DNA of 64,000 nt from Avichristensenella sp031550535. GTDB lineage: Bacteria > Bacillota > Clostridia > Christensenellales > Aristaeellaceae. Of the stretch, positions 57,238 to 64,000 are shown one piece after another (the first letter of the stretch is position 1; each line of letters starts with the position of its first letter). The DNA is taken from contig JAVBOM010000007.1 in assembly GCA_031550535.1 (NCBI GenBank), forward strand, positions 65,640-129,639. Direction: 5' to 3'. The notes below the pieces were generated by a model. It was not told the DNA's origin and ran no database searches. It saw only the letters and a program-made list of their open reading frames with translations. A program made the position numbers and the translations under genes.

Positions 57238-58110
57238 TTATTTCATGCCTTTGTACGCGAATGCCTGGATGATCTTCTTGCTTGCGAAAACGAACACGAT
57301 CAGCACCGGCACCACGAGGATCACGTTCGCGGTCATGATGGTGTTCCACTGGATGCCCATCTCCGCGTCCTTGATCTTCTCAATCGCCAGCGTCAGCGGG
57401 CGCACCGCCTCGCTGTTGGTCATCACCAGTGGCCAGAAATAGGAGTTCCAGTGCGACACGAACGAGAACAGCGCAATCGTAATCATGCTGGAACGGGCCA
57501 TCGGCAGCAGGATGCGCGTCATGATCTTGAACTCATTGGCGTTGTCCAGCTTCGCGCATTCCACAATTTCATCCGGAATCTGCATGAACCCCTGGCGCAG
57601 CAGAAAGATGCCGAACGCGTTTGCGCCAAAGGGCAGGATCTGCGGCCAGATCGTCCGGATGAGGCCCCAGGAGGACATCTGCAAATACACGGTGATGAAC
57701 GTGATCTGCGTGGGGATCATGAACGCCACGAGCACCAGACCGAACAGCAGCCCCTTGCCGAAGAACTTGAACTTTGCGAACGCGTAGGACGCGGGCACCA
57801 TGATGACGAGCTGCAGCACAATGACCGCCAGCGTGATCGCGACAGAGTTGAGCGCGTACCGCCCCAGGTCTACATTCAGGTGCAGGAATACGTTGGTGTA
57901 GTTGCCGAACGTGAAGTTCTTCGGCCACAGCGTCGGCGGGAAACGGATCACCTCGGAATACGTCTTGAACGACGTGATGAACATCCAGTAGAACGGAAAG
58001 AGAAACGCCAGCACCACGATCAGCTTGATCACGTCGCCCGGCAGATGCGGCAGGTAGTTGCGCAGACGGCGCTTGACCTGCTTCTCTTCCATAAATTGCG
58101 ATAGAGACAT
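57238..58110 (-). CDS. ABC importer permease, MalG/UgpE type
   Basis: 290 aa, six helices. The EAA loop IPDEIVECAKLDNANEFKIM is the ATPase contact. N-terminal VLAFLFPFYWMFITSFKTYS is typical of CUT1 inner permeases. It starts 13 nt after the partner permease. Confidence 0.93.
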   Translation of the reverse strand: MSLSQFMEEKQVKRRLRNYLPHLPGDVIKLIVVLAFLFPFYWMFITSFKTYSEVIRFPPTLWPKNFTFGNYTNVFLHLNVDLGRYALNSVAITLAVIVLQLVIMVPASYAFAKFKFFGKGLLFGLVLVAFMIPTQITFITVYLQMSSWGLIRTIWPQILPFGANAFGIFLLRQGFMQIPDEIVECAKLDNANEFKIMTRILLPMARSSMITIALFSFVSHWNSYFWPLVMTNSEAVRPLTLAIEKIKDAEMGIQWNTIMTANVILVVPVLIVFVFASKKIIQAFAYKGMK

Positions 58111-58123
58111 GTGCGTTCCTCCT

Positions 58124-59230
58124 TTACTGATAGTGGACGCGGCTTTCCAGACCGCGGAAGTACACCAGCGTCAACACCATGAGCAGCGCCATCAGCACCA
58201 CGCCCGCCGCCGCGCCGATGCCCAGCGTGTTGCTGCGCAGGAACGCGTAATCGTAGATGTAGCGGGAAATAACCTCCGTGGAGGTGCCGGGGCCGCCCTT
58301 GGTCATGACATTGATGGAGTCGAACACCTTGAACGAGTTGATCGTGATCGTAATCAGCAGGAAGAAGAGCTGCGGCGACAGCAGCGGCAGCGTGATCTTG
58401 AAGAAGCACTTGACCTTAGGCGTGTTGTCCAGGTCGGCGGCCTCGTAGATCTCCGTGGGAATGGACTTCAGCGCGGACAGCACGATCAGCGCGTAGTACC
58501 CGATGGACTTCCATACGTTCACGATGATGATGGACATCATGGCGGTCTGCGTCGTTTCCAGCCAGCGGACGGGCGCGAGGCCGAACGTTTTCAGCATGGA
58601 ATTCAGGATGCCGTAGGAGTTGTGGTCCATGATCCACGACCAGATGAACGCGCACGACACCGAGGCGATCAGGTGGGGGGTGAACAGGGCCGTCTGCGCG
58701 AAGTGGTTCAGCTTTCTGTCCCTGTACATCCACAGCGCGAACACCACGGCGAAGATGATCAGCAGCACGACCACCGCGCCCGTGTAAACCGCCGTGTTTT
58801 TCAGCGCGACCAGGAAATCCTGCTTGACGACAAAGATGGTGTTAAAGTTCTTCAGGCCCACAAACGCCTTGGTGGGCCGCATCACGTTGCCCTGGAAGAG
58901 GCTCAGGTACAGCAGGTTGAGCATGGGGTACAGCGTGAAAGCGACCAGGAACACCAGGGCCGGGATGATGAGCAGGTAGGGGAGGAAGTAGCCGAGCTTC
59001 GCCTTGCCAAACAGCGCGACATTGCCAAAGACGAGGCCCGCGAGCATCATCACGGCGCCCGCGATCATCAGCGGCACGCCGCCCTGGCACACAAAATCGA
59101 GCAGCGCGGACGCGGGCAGCTTCGCGCCGTCGGAGAGGACCTTGTTGCCCAGGAAGCCGACAATCGTCAGGGCGAGCCCTAAAATGGCCACCGCCGCGCA
59201 GATTCCCTTGGCGGGTGTTGCCTTAGGCAT
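58124..59230 (-). CDS. ABC importer permease, MalF/UgpA type, with N-terminal extension
   Basis: 368 aa. The EAA loop is IPTEIYEAADLDNTPKVKCF. The first 75 residues carry two additional helices (ICAAVAILGLALTIVGFLGN, GGVPLMIAGAVMMLAGLVFG) not present in a standard 290-300 aa UgpA-like permease. TKGGPGTSTEVISRYIYDYA near the end is conserved. It overlaps the ATPase gene by 8 nt. Confidence 0.92.
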   Translation of the reverse strand: MPKATPAKGICAAVAILGLALTIVGFLGNKVLSDGAKLPASALLDFVCQGGVPLMIAGAVMMLAGLVFGNVALFGKAKLGYFLPYLLIIPALVFLVAFTLYPMLNLLYLSLFQGNVMRPTKAFVGLKNFNTIFVVKQDFLVALKNTAVYTGAVVVLLIIFAVVFALWMYRDRKLNHFAQTALFTPHLIASVSCAFIWSWIMDHNSYGILNSMLKTFGLAPVRWLETTQTAMMSIIIVNVWKSIGYYALIVLSALKSIPTEIYEAADLDNTPKVKCFFKITLPLLSPQLFFLLITITINSFKVFDSINVMTKGGPGTSTEVISRYIYDYAFLRSNTLGIGAAAGVVLMALLMVLTLVYFRGLESRVHYQ

Positions 59231-60275
59231 CGCACATCCCTCCCGCCGTCTTCAGACACGCCGTGAACGCCTCTTGCCGGTCGCGCCGGATGCGCATGCC
59301 CTCGGCGTCGAAGAAATACAGGTCCTCCTCCTGCACCTCAATGACGAGCGTCTCGTCGTCGCGGAACGCGCCCTTCTGGTCCTTGATCATCACCGTGCCG
59401 TCCGCGAACTGCACCTTGTAGAGCGTCTCGGAGCCGAGCATCTCGCGGGTGATGATCTTGCCGCGCCGGCGGTAGAACGCGGTGCCGGCTTCCTTGCACA
59501 GCACGCCCTTTTCCGGGCGGAAACCGAGCCGGACGCCGCCCGCTATGGGCAGGATGTTCATGGGCGGCGTGCCGATGAACTGCGCGGTAAAAACATTGTT
59601 CGGGTCGTTGTAGATGGTTTCAGGGGACGCCTCCTGCTGGATCTTCCCCTTGTCCATCAGGACGATCACATCCGCCATGGACATGGCCTCGACCTGGTCG
59701 TGTGTGACATAGACGAACGTGGAATCCAGCCGCTTATGCAGCTCGATCAGCTCCGACCGCATCGCCACGCGCAGCTTGGCGTCCAGGTTCGATAGCGGCT
59801 CGTCCATCAGGAACACCTGGGGCTTTTTCACCATGGCGCGGGCGAGCGCGACGCGCTGGCGCTGGCCGCCGGACAGCGTGCCGGGCTTTCTGTCCAGGTA
59901 CTCTGTCAGGCCGACGATGTCCGCGTATTCGGAAATCAGCCGTGTCCGCTCCTCGCGCGGCACCTTGTTGTTCTTCAGGCCGAACTCGATGTTCTCGCGG
60001 ACGGTCATCGTGGGGTAGATGGCGTAGTTCTGGAACACCATCGCGATGCCGCGCTTGCTCGGCGCCAGATCCGTGATATCCTTGCCATCCAGGAAAATCT
60101 GCCCGCTCGTGGCCGGGCCGATGCCCGCGATCATCCGCAGCAGCGTCGTCTTGCCACAGCCGGACGCACCGACCAGCACGGTAAATTTGCCGTCCTGGAT
60201 GTCCAAATCCAGGTTTTCAATCACTTTTGTGCCGTCAAAGGACTTGGATACGTTTTTGAATTGGATCTCCGCCAC
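59223..60275 (-). CDS. ABC importer ATPase, UgpC/MsmX type
   Basis: 350 aa. Walker A VGASGCGKTTLLR, signature LSGGQRQRVALARAMV, Walker B VFLMDEPLSNLD, switch His YVTHDQVEAMSMADVI, and a C-terminal OB/TOBE regulatory domain (GGVRLGFRPEKGVLC). GTG start with AGGAGG 8 nt upstream. First gene of the importer operon, so this importer has its own ATPase instead of sharing a multitask MsmX. Confidence 0.94.
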   Translation of the reverse strand: MAEIQFKNVSKSFDGTKVIENLDLDIQDGKFTVLVGASGCGKTTLLRMIAGIGPATSGQIFLDGKDITDLAPSKRGIAMVFQNYAIYPTMTVRENIEFGLKNNKVPREERTRLISEYADIVGLTEYLDRKPGTLSGGQRQRVALARAMVKKPQVFLMDEPLSNLDAKLRVAMRSELIELHKRLDSTFVYVTHDQVEAMSMADVIVLMDKGKIQQEASPETIYNDPNNVFTAQFIGTPPMNILPIAGGVRLGFRPEKGVLCKEAGTAFYRRRGKIITREMLGSETLYKVQFADGTVMIKDQKGAFRDDETLVIEVQEEDLYFFDAEGMRIRRDRQEAFTACLKTAGGMCDA

Positions 60276-60289
60276 CGTTTATGCCTCCT

Positions 60290-60312
60290 AAGGTGGGGAT
60301 TCCTTGCGAACC
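60290..60312 (-). repeat. Degenerate family A right hairpin
   Basis: GGGGGTTC, loop GCAA, GGAATCCCC in the leader of the importer operon. Confidence 0.45.
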
Positions 60313-60401
60313 CCCGGTGATGATTAGTATCGCGCACACAAACCTGGAAAACAAGCAAAATGAATGTAAATTGATCATCAAATTCGCATTTCCATAGAGA
60401 A

Positions 60402-60452
60402 AGTATACAAAACATTCTCGTCGGATGTCAACACATTGCATATATGTTGACA
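60402..60452 (-). promoter_or_regulatory. Importer operon promoter with palindromic operator
   Basis: TTGACA (60431-60426), 18-nt spacer, TATACT (60407-60402). TGTCAACA-N11-TGTTGACA (60426-60452) is a perfect 8-bp inverted repeat overlapping the -35, a strong candidate repressor site. Confidence 0.75.
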
Positions 60453-60489
60453 ACTCCGCATTGCGTCACGATAAAGAGAGCAAAGTCGA

Positions 60490-61857
60490 TCAAAAATGCG
60501 CAGCCTCGTCCGCGGGCGGCGCGTATTCGTGCAGCAGCCCCAGATCCCACAGGAGAGAGCTGGTCAGGTATTTGTCGCGAATCTCGCGGGAGCCGAGGAA
60601 CGCGCGGCGCGTGTCCAGCGCGCTGATATGCAGATCCTCCGGCGTGCGCGGCATGCCGAGACGGGTCATCAGCGCGTCGATCTCCTCCGCGGGCGGCAGT
60701 TCCGCCTGGATGATCGCGCGAATCTCCTCCCAGCCCTTCATGATGTTGTCCAGCCGCTTGGCGTGTCTTGCCGGGTCGTTCTTGCGGACGACGCCCTCCA
60801 GCGCGATGATCGTCGGCGCGACATGGCCGAAAATGTCCCGCACCTCCGCTTCCCAGGCCAAAGGATCGAAATCCCGCATGGCCGCCTCCGCTCGCGCGCG
60901 GTCCGGAGTGATGTCCCGCATCCGCCACAGCAGCGGGAACGTCAGCGCCGTGCCGACGCCCACCTGGATACCGTGCAGGTCGCTGATCTCGTCGCGCTCC
61001 AGCGCCATCATTTCCCAAACATGGGAGTAGTAGTGCTCCAGCCCCGAGGCGGGCCGCGAAACCTCCGCGTAGCTCATCGCGACGCCGGAGAGCACCAGGC
61101 CCAGCACAACCGCTTCCACGGCCGCCGGGTCGCGCCGGAGCAGCCCGTCGGCGGCGGTGACACACTTCTTCAGCGACGCGCGCACCAGGCCCGCGACGTT
61201 CTCGCAGTAGTACTCGCCAGTGACAAGGTGCGCGATGCGCCATTCGCAGATGGAGATGTATTTCGCCAGCATATCGCCCAAGCCCGCGTGCAGCATGCGC
61301 ATCGGCGCTTCGCGCAGGATGTCCGTATCGGCGATGATGGACACGGGGCACGCGTTGTACAGCGTCTCCTTGACGCGGTTGCGTACCATGGAGGACGAGT
61401 TGGACGCGTAGCCATCCATGGACGGCGCGGTGGCAACCACCATGGAGGGCCTCCCCGCCACGTGCGCCAGCACCTTGCAGCAGTCGTTCACCACACCGGA
61501 GCCGACGGCCAGCACCACGTCGCACGCGGGGTCATACGCCATGGAGACGCTGCCCACGGCCCATTCGTCCGGCTCCATCTTCTCCCCGTGCGCGGGAAAC
61601 ACGAACAGGGTTGCCTGGATACCCGCGTCCTGGAGGACGCGCATGACGCGCTCCCCGGCGACACGGTGCGTGTTCGGATCGCAGACGACAAACGGTCGGC
61701 GCGCGCCGACCACGGCCAGCGCCTGCGGCAGCTCGGCAATCACGCCCGCGCCGATGCGCAGATCGCGAAGTCCAGTGCGATGGTGACGGCCGCACGCGCA
61801 ATCATGCCCGTCCGGAGAGAGCAGGGCCGAAAGCCCGGCGGATGCAAAATCAATCAT
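60490..61857 (-). CDS. egsA: sn-glycerol-1-phosphate dehydrogenase (AraM/EgsA type)
   Basis: 455 aa. Family motifs in order: GAGVIAELPQALAVVGARRP, VVLAVGSGVVNDCCKVLAHV (nucleotide site), VVATAPSMDGYASNSSSMVR, AGLGDMLAKYISICEWRIAH with the metal Asp, and SGLEHYYSHVWEMM and DLHGIQVGVGT with the metal His. It interconverts sn-glycerol-1-phosphate and DHAP; AraM of Bacillus is the closest known type. ATG 61857 with GAGGATGG upstream. Its own promoter; divergent from deoR-glpQ and upstream of the importer. Confidence 0.92.
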   Translation of the reverse strand: MIDFASAGLSALLSPDGHDCACGRHHRTGLRDLRIGAGVIAELPQALAVVGARRPFVVCDPNTHRVAGERVMRVLQDAGIQATLFVFPAHGEKMEPDEWAVGSVSMAYDPACDVVLAVGSGVVNDCCKVLAHVAGRPSMVVATAPSMDGYASNSSSMVRNRVKETLYNACPVSIIADTDILREAPMRMLHAGLGDMLAKYISICEWRIAHLVTGEYYCENVAGLVRASLKKCVTAADGLLRRDPAAVEAVVLGLVLSGVAMSYAEVSRPASGLEHYYSHVWEMMALERDEISDLHGIQVGVGTALTFPLLWRMRDITPDRARAEAAMRDFDPLAWEAEVRDIFGHVAPTIIALEGVVRKNDPARHAKRLDNIMKGWEEIRAIIQAELPPAEEIDALMTRLGMPRTPEDLHISALDTRRAFLGSREIRDKYLTSSLLWDLGLLHEYAPPADEAAHF

Positions 61858-61900
61858 GGACACCATCCTCATATAAAAAAATGCACGAACTTATGCAATC

Positions 61901-61929
61901 ATTGTAAGAGCGTATGCGCCGCTTGTCAA
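61901..61929 (-). promoter_or_regulatory. Promoter of the G1P dehydrogenase gene
   Basis: TTGACA (61929-61924), 17-nt spacer, TACAAT (61906-61901). Confidence 0.7.
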
Positions 61930-61999
61930 AGGGCGGCGGGCAGGTTGCGGAATCATCACCCCGAACCTGAAACTTAATCAAAGTCGAGCACAACTGAAC

Positions 62000-62028
62000 T
62001 TGCTTTTTCACCAGAAGGCGCATATAAT
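62000..62028 (+). promoter_or_regulatory. Promoter of the DeoR-GDPD operon
   Basis: TTGCTT, 17-nt spacer, perfect TATAAT. Confidence 0.72.
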
Positions 62029-62044
62029 TCGTGTCAGGTGATGA

Positions 62045-62782
62045 ATGATGTTCGAGATTGAGCGATTTGAGCAAATCTTGGCCATGCTGGGAGGCGACAG
62101 GCCGGTTTCCGTGCGGGAAATGTCCGGCCGCCTGTTCGTCAGCGAGGCTACCGTCCGCAGGGATCTGGAGGCGATGGAAAAGCGGGGGGTGGTCAGGCGG
62201 ATTTACGGCGGCGCGGTGCTGGTCCGCCAGACGAACCGCGACGTGCCCCTGTACATGCGCGAGAACGAGATGACCGAGGCCAAAAACATCATCGGCAAGA
62301 AGGCGGCGGAGCTCGTCGCCGAGAACAACGTCATCATCATCGACGCGTCCTCGACCGCGTACCACGTCATCCGGCATCTGCCGGAGAACAGCAACCTGGT
62401 CGTGGTGACGAACGGGCTGAAAGTCGCGCTGGCGCTCGGCGAGCGGCATATCAAGACGCTCGTCACCGGCGGGTCCATGATCGACAACTCCTACAGCTTC
62501 ATCGGCCGCCACGCGGAGAGCCTCATCGAGAAAATCAACGCCGACATCATGTTTTTCTCGTGCCGGGGCGTTTCGCAGGACGGCCGGATGACGGACACAT
62601 CCATGGAGGAATCGCTCCTGCGCCAGACGATGTTCGCCCACGCGAAGCGCAAGGTGCTGCTGTGCGCGTCGTCCAAGATCGGCAAGGAATACTTCTTCAC
62701 GCTCGGCACGATCGACGACATGGACGATGTGCTGTGCGAAAAGGAACTTCCGGAATCCTGGCAGCGAAGGCTGCAAAAATAA
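62045..62782 (+). CDS. DeoR-family transcriptional regulator
   Basis: 245 aa. DeoR helix-turn-helix SVREMSGRLFVSEATVRRDL, the conserved ALL-KRGVVRRIYGGAVLV segment, and a sugar-phosphate-sensing ISOCOT domain (KAAELVAENNVIIIDASSTA, VVVTNGLKVALALGE, VTGGSMIDNSYSFIG). AGGTGA 4-8 nt upstream fits ATG 62045 or 62048. It probably senses a glycerol- or sugar-phosphate and binds the TGTCAACA-N11-TGTTGACA site at the importer promoter. Confidence 0.9.
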   Translation: MMFEIERFEQILAMLGGDRPVSVREMSGRLFVSEATVRRDLEAMEKRGVVRRIYGGAVLVRQTNRDVPLYMRENEMTEAKNIIGKKAAELVAENNVIIIDASSTAYHVIRHLPENSNLVVVTNGLKVALALGERHIKTLVTGGSMIDNSYSFIGRHAESLIEKINADIMFFSCRGVSQDGRMTDTSMEESLLRQTMFAHAKRKVLLCASSKIGKEYFFTLGTIDDMDDVLCEKELPESWQRRLQK

Positions 62783-62794
62783 GGAGAGAGAGCT

Positions 62795-63547
62795 ATGTTT
62801 GTGCATCCGGGACTGTTGGATCCTGAAAAGAGGCTGGTTTCCGGCCATCGCGGCATGAAGGCCGTGTACCCCGAAAACACGTTGTTCTCGTTTGAGAAGG
62901 CGATCGCACTGGGCGTGGACTCGCTGGAGATGGACGTGAACGTCTCCCGGGACGGCGAACTGATCGTGATGCACGACCTGACGCTGGACCGCACGACGGA
63001 CGGCCACGGACCGATCCGGGAGCACACGCTGCGGGAGATCAAGTGCCTGGACGCCGGCAGCCGCCTGTCGCCGGAGTTCGCGGGGCTTCAAGTGCCGACG
63101 TTCGAGGAGTTTTGCGAATTGATGGCGAAGCATCCGGACGTTTTGCTGAATGTGGAGATCAAGGACAAGACGGAGGAATGCGTGGACAAGGTGGTGAAGG
63201 CGCTGGAGCGGTACGCGCTGCTCGCCCGCTGTGTGTTCACCTGTTTTGACGCCGATATTCTCAAGTATTTCCATATAAAATACGATCTGCCGACGCAGGG
63301 GTTCATCGGTGCGGTGATGCAGCACTATGAGCCGGGCCTTTCGGGCACGCTGTCGCACATGACCGCCGTCGGCATCGAGATGAAGCTGCTCACGCCTGAG
63401 CGCGTCGCCGACTACCTCGATATGGGCATTCTGCCGTGGGCGTACTGCCCGGACGACGAGAAGAGCGCCGCCTACGCGCGGTACTGTGGCGCGTGGCTTG
63501 TGACGAGCAATAACCCAGAGCCCGCGCTGCGGGTGTACCGCGGGTAA
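62795..63547 (+). CDS. Glycerophosphodiester phosphodiesterase
   Basis: 250 aa TIM-barrel GDPD without signal peptide, so cytoplasmic. Active-site motifs: VSGHRGMKAVYPENTLFSFE (His, Arg, Glu), SLEMDVNVSRDGELIVMHD (Glu, Asp, His), LDRTTDGHGP, LLNVEIKDKTEECVDK. It cleaves glycerophosphodiesters to glycerol phosphate and alcohol. Beginning 12 nt after the regulator, it is the effector gene of that operon. Confidence 0.93.
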   Translation: MFVHPGLLDPEKRLVSGHRGMKAVYPENTLFSFEKAIALGVDSLEMDVNVSRDGELIVMHDLTLDRTTDGHGPIREHTLREIKCLDAGSRLSPEFAGLQVPTFEEFCELMAKHPDVLLNVEIKDKTEECVDKVVKALERYALLARCVFTCFDADILKYFHIKYDLPTQGFIGAVMQHYEPGLSGTLSHMTAVGIEMKLLTPERVADYLDMGILPWAYCPDDEKSAAYARYCGAWLVTSNNPEPALRVYRG

Positions 63548-63811
63548 CAGCGGCGCGGGCGGTCAAAGAAGCGGTATGGTTTGCGTGCTTGGCATTTCCG
63601 CCGCGGCGCGGATAACCCGCGCGCTGCCTTGCGGCGCTTGAAGAGGCCCGCGCTGCAGCGTGTTTTCGATCAACGGCTGCGGCGTGAGCCTTGGAAATGC
63701 GCGGGCCGGCGCGCTTGCGTCGGCAGGTCGGGTTGCTTCATACGTGTACTCTTCGCGCATTCATCGGTTGCTTATAACGATGGCTGGCCGCACGCATTTT
63801 GGCGCCGATCA

Positions 63812-63843
63812 CCGCCGGAGGGTCGTTCCCGGCGGTTTGTTGT
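63812..63843 (+). terminator. Terminator downstream of the GDPD gene
   Basis: CCGCCGG and CCGGCGG pair, followed by TTTGTTGT. The 389-bp gap 63548-63936 holds no other recognisable feature. Confidence 0.5.
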
Positions 63844-63936
63844 ATACAGAAAACCACTGGCTAGTACCGCACCAAGCCAGGAAATCGAGATATTCAAGGG
63901 GTAGAAAAAGTGGTAAACTAATCCAGGGTGATAAAG

Positions 63937-64000
63937 ATGGCAAAGAAATACTACGTGAACCTAACGGTAGCGGAACGCGCAGACCTCAAAGCGATGATAC
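63937..64000 (+). mobile_element. IS630-family-like transposase, N-terminal fragment at window edge
   Basis: Twenty-one codons read MAKKYYVNLTVAERADLKAM and I, similar to the start of IS630-type transposases (MAKKYIV-L-ERA-L-A). A GGGTGATAAAG leader precedes it. The element continues past base 64000, so no ends or target duplication can be read. Confidence 0.55.

Noticed and set aside
63563..63904. Open frames of 65 and 107 codons on opposite strands after the GDPD gene
   Set aside because: Arg-rich, no binding site, overlap each other and the predicted terminator; no family recognised.
1..64000. tRNA and rRNA genes, CRISPR arrays and prophage
   Set aside because: I looked for tRNA T-arm signatures, rRNA segments, direct-repeat arrays and phage structural genes on both strands and saw none.

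Overview
The window is high-GC chromosomal DNA from a spore-forming member of the Clostridia. The evidence is a T-box-controlled pheST, the spore gene set yabP-yabQ-divIC and yunB, an indolepyruvate:ferredoxin oxidoreductase operon, a flavodiiron protein and a rubredoxin reductase (anaerobic oxygen defence), and sn-glycerol-1-phosphate dehydrogenase. Signal peptides mostly end in an A-x-A|E pattern, and no secreted protein here has a lipobox, not even the ABC solute-binding protein. I infer a Christensenellales-like gut anaerobe, but sequence reading alone cannot fix the genus.

Layout. 1-3482: pheT (cut by the window edge) and pheS on the minus strand behind a Phe T-box leader. 3542-5884: two paralogous secreted leucine-rich-repeat proteins. 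6198-13699: the plus-strand operon paaK1-iorA-iorB-paaK2, then ACT-alr-membrane protein. 13733-19152: a secreted protein built from a fused gene duplication, a P1 peptidase, a zinc-ribbon protein, a methyltransferase, an AraC/GyrI regulator and a TIGR04076-flavodoxin pair. 19361-27692: transporters, an aldo/keto reductase, a Dabb-pyruvate-kinase-like fusion, HdeD-like protein, an ArsR operon and a glycosyltransferase. 28104-35876: DUF3795, FprA, a Ca2+-type P-ATPase, secreted proteins and a rubredoxin-NADH:rubredoxin reductase fusion. 36356-40738: four DUF3048 modules in three consecutive genes. 40828-53317: a broken VOC gene, a nucleotidyltransferase, yunB, a degenerate Nudix protein, yebC, a propeller-like protein, DJ-1, a Ppx/GppA-methyltransferase fusion, the yabPQ-divIC operon, a membrane M28 peptidase and a phosphoesterase. 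53399-63547: an M24 peptidase, then a locus made of a secreted PHP hydrolase, a complete CUT1-type ABC importer, G1P dehydrogenase, a DeoR regulator and a glycerophosphodiesterase. The last 64 bases start an IS630-like transposase.

The two most unusual things are these. (1) A family of about 60-bp double-hairpin elements (family A, about a dozen copies or halves) is spread through the window. Its stems vary in a compensatory way and one loop is GNRA-like. Copies lie in 5' leaders between promoter and ribosome binding site (pheS, fprA, the 41351-42271 gene, Nudix). Two are inserted in coding sequence as multiples of three bases: one in the signal peptide of an LRR protein, one splitting a VOC gene by exactly 60 nt. 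This resembles the Rickettsia palindromic elements, but in a Firmicute. A 156-bp inverted-repeat element (two copies) and several further intergenic repeat families share the same spaces. (2) The importer/G1PDH/GDPD/PHP locus looks like a catabolic route for glycerol-1-phosphate diesters (for example lipoteichoic acid or phosphatidylglycerol head groups), joining a secreted hydrolase, uptake, cytosolic cleavage and oxidation to DHAP under a shared palindromic operator.
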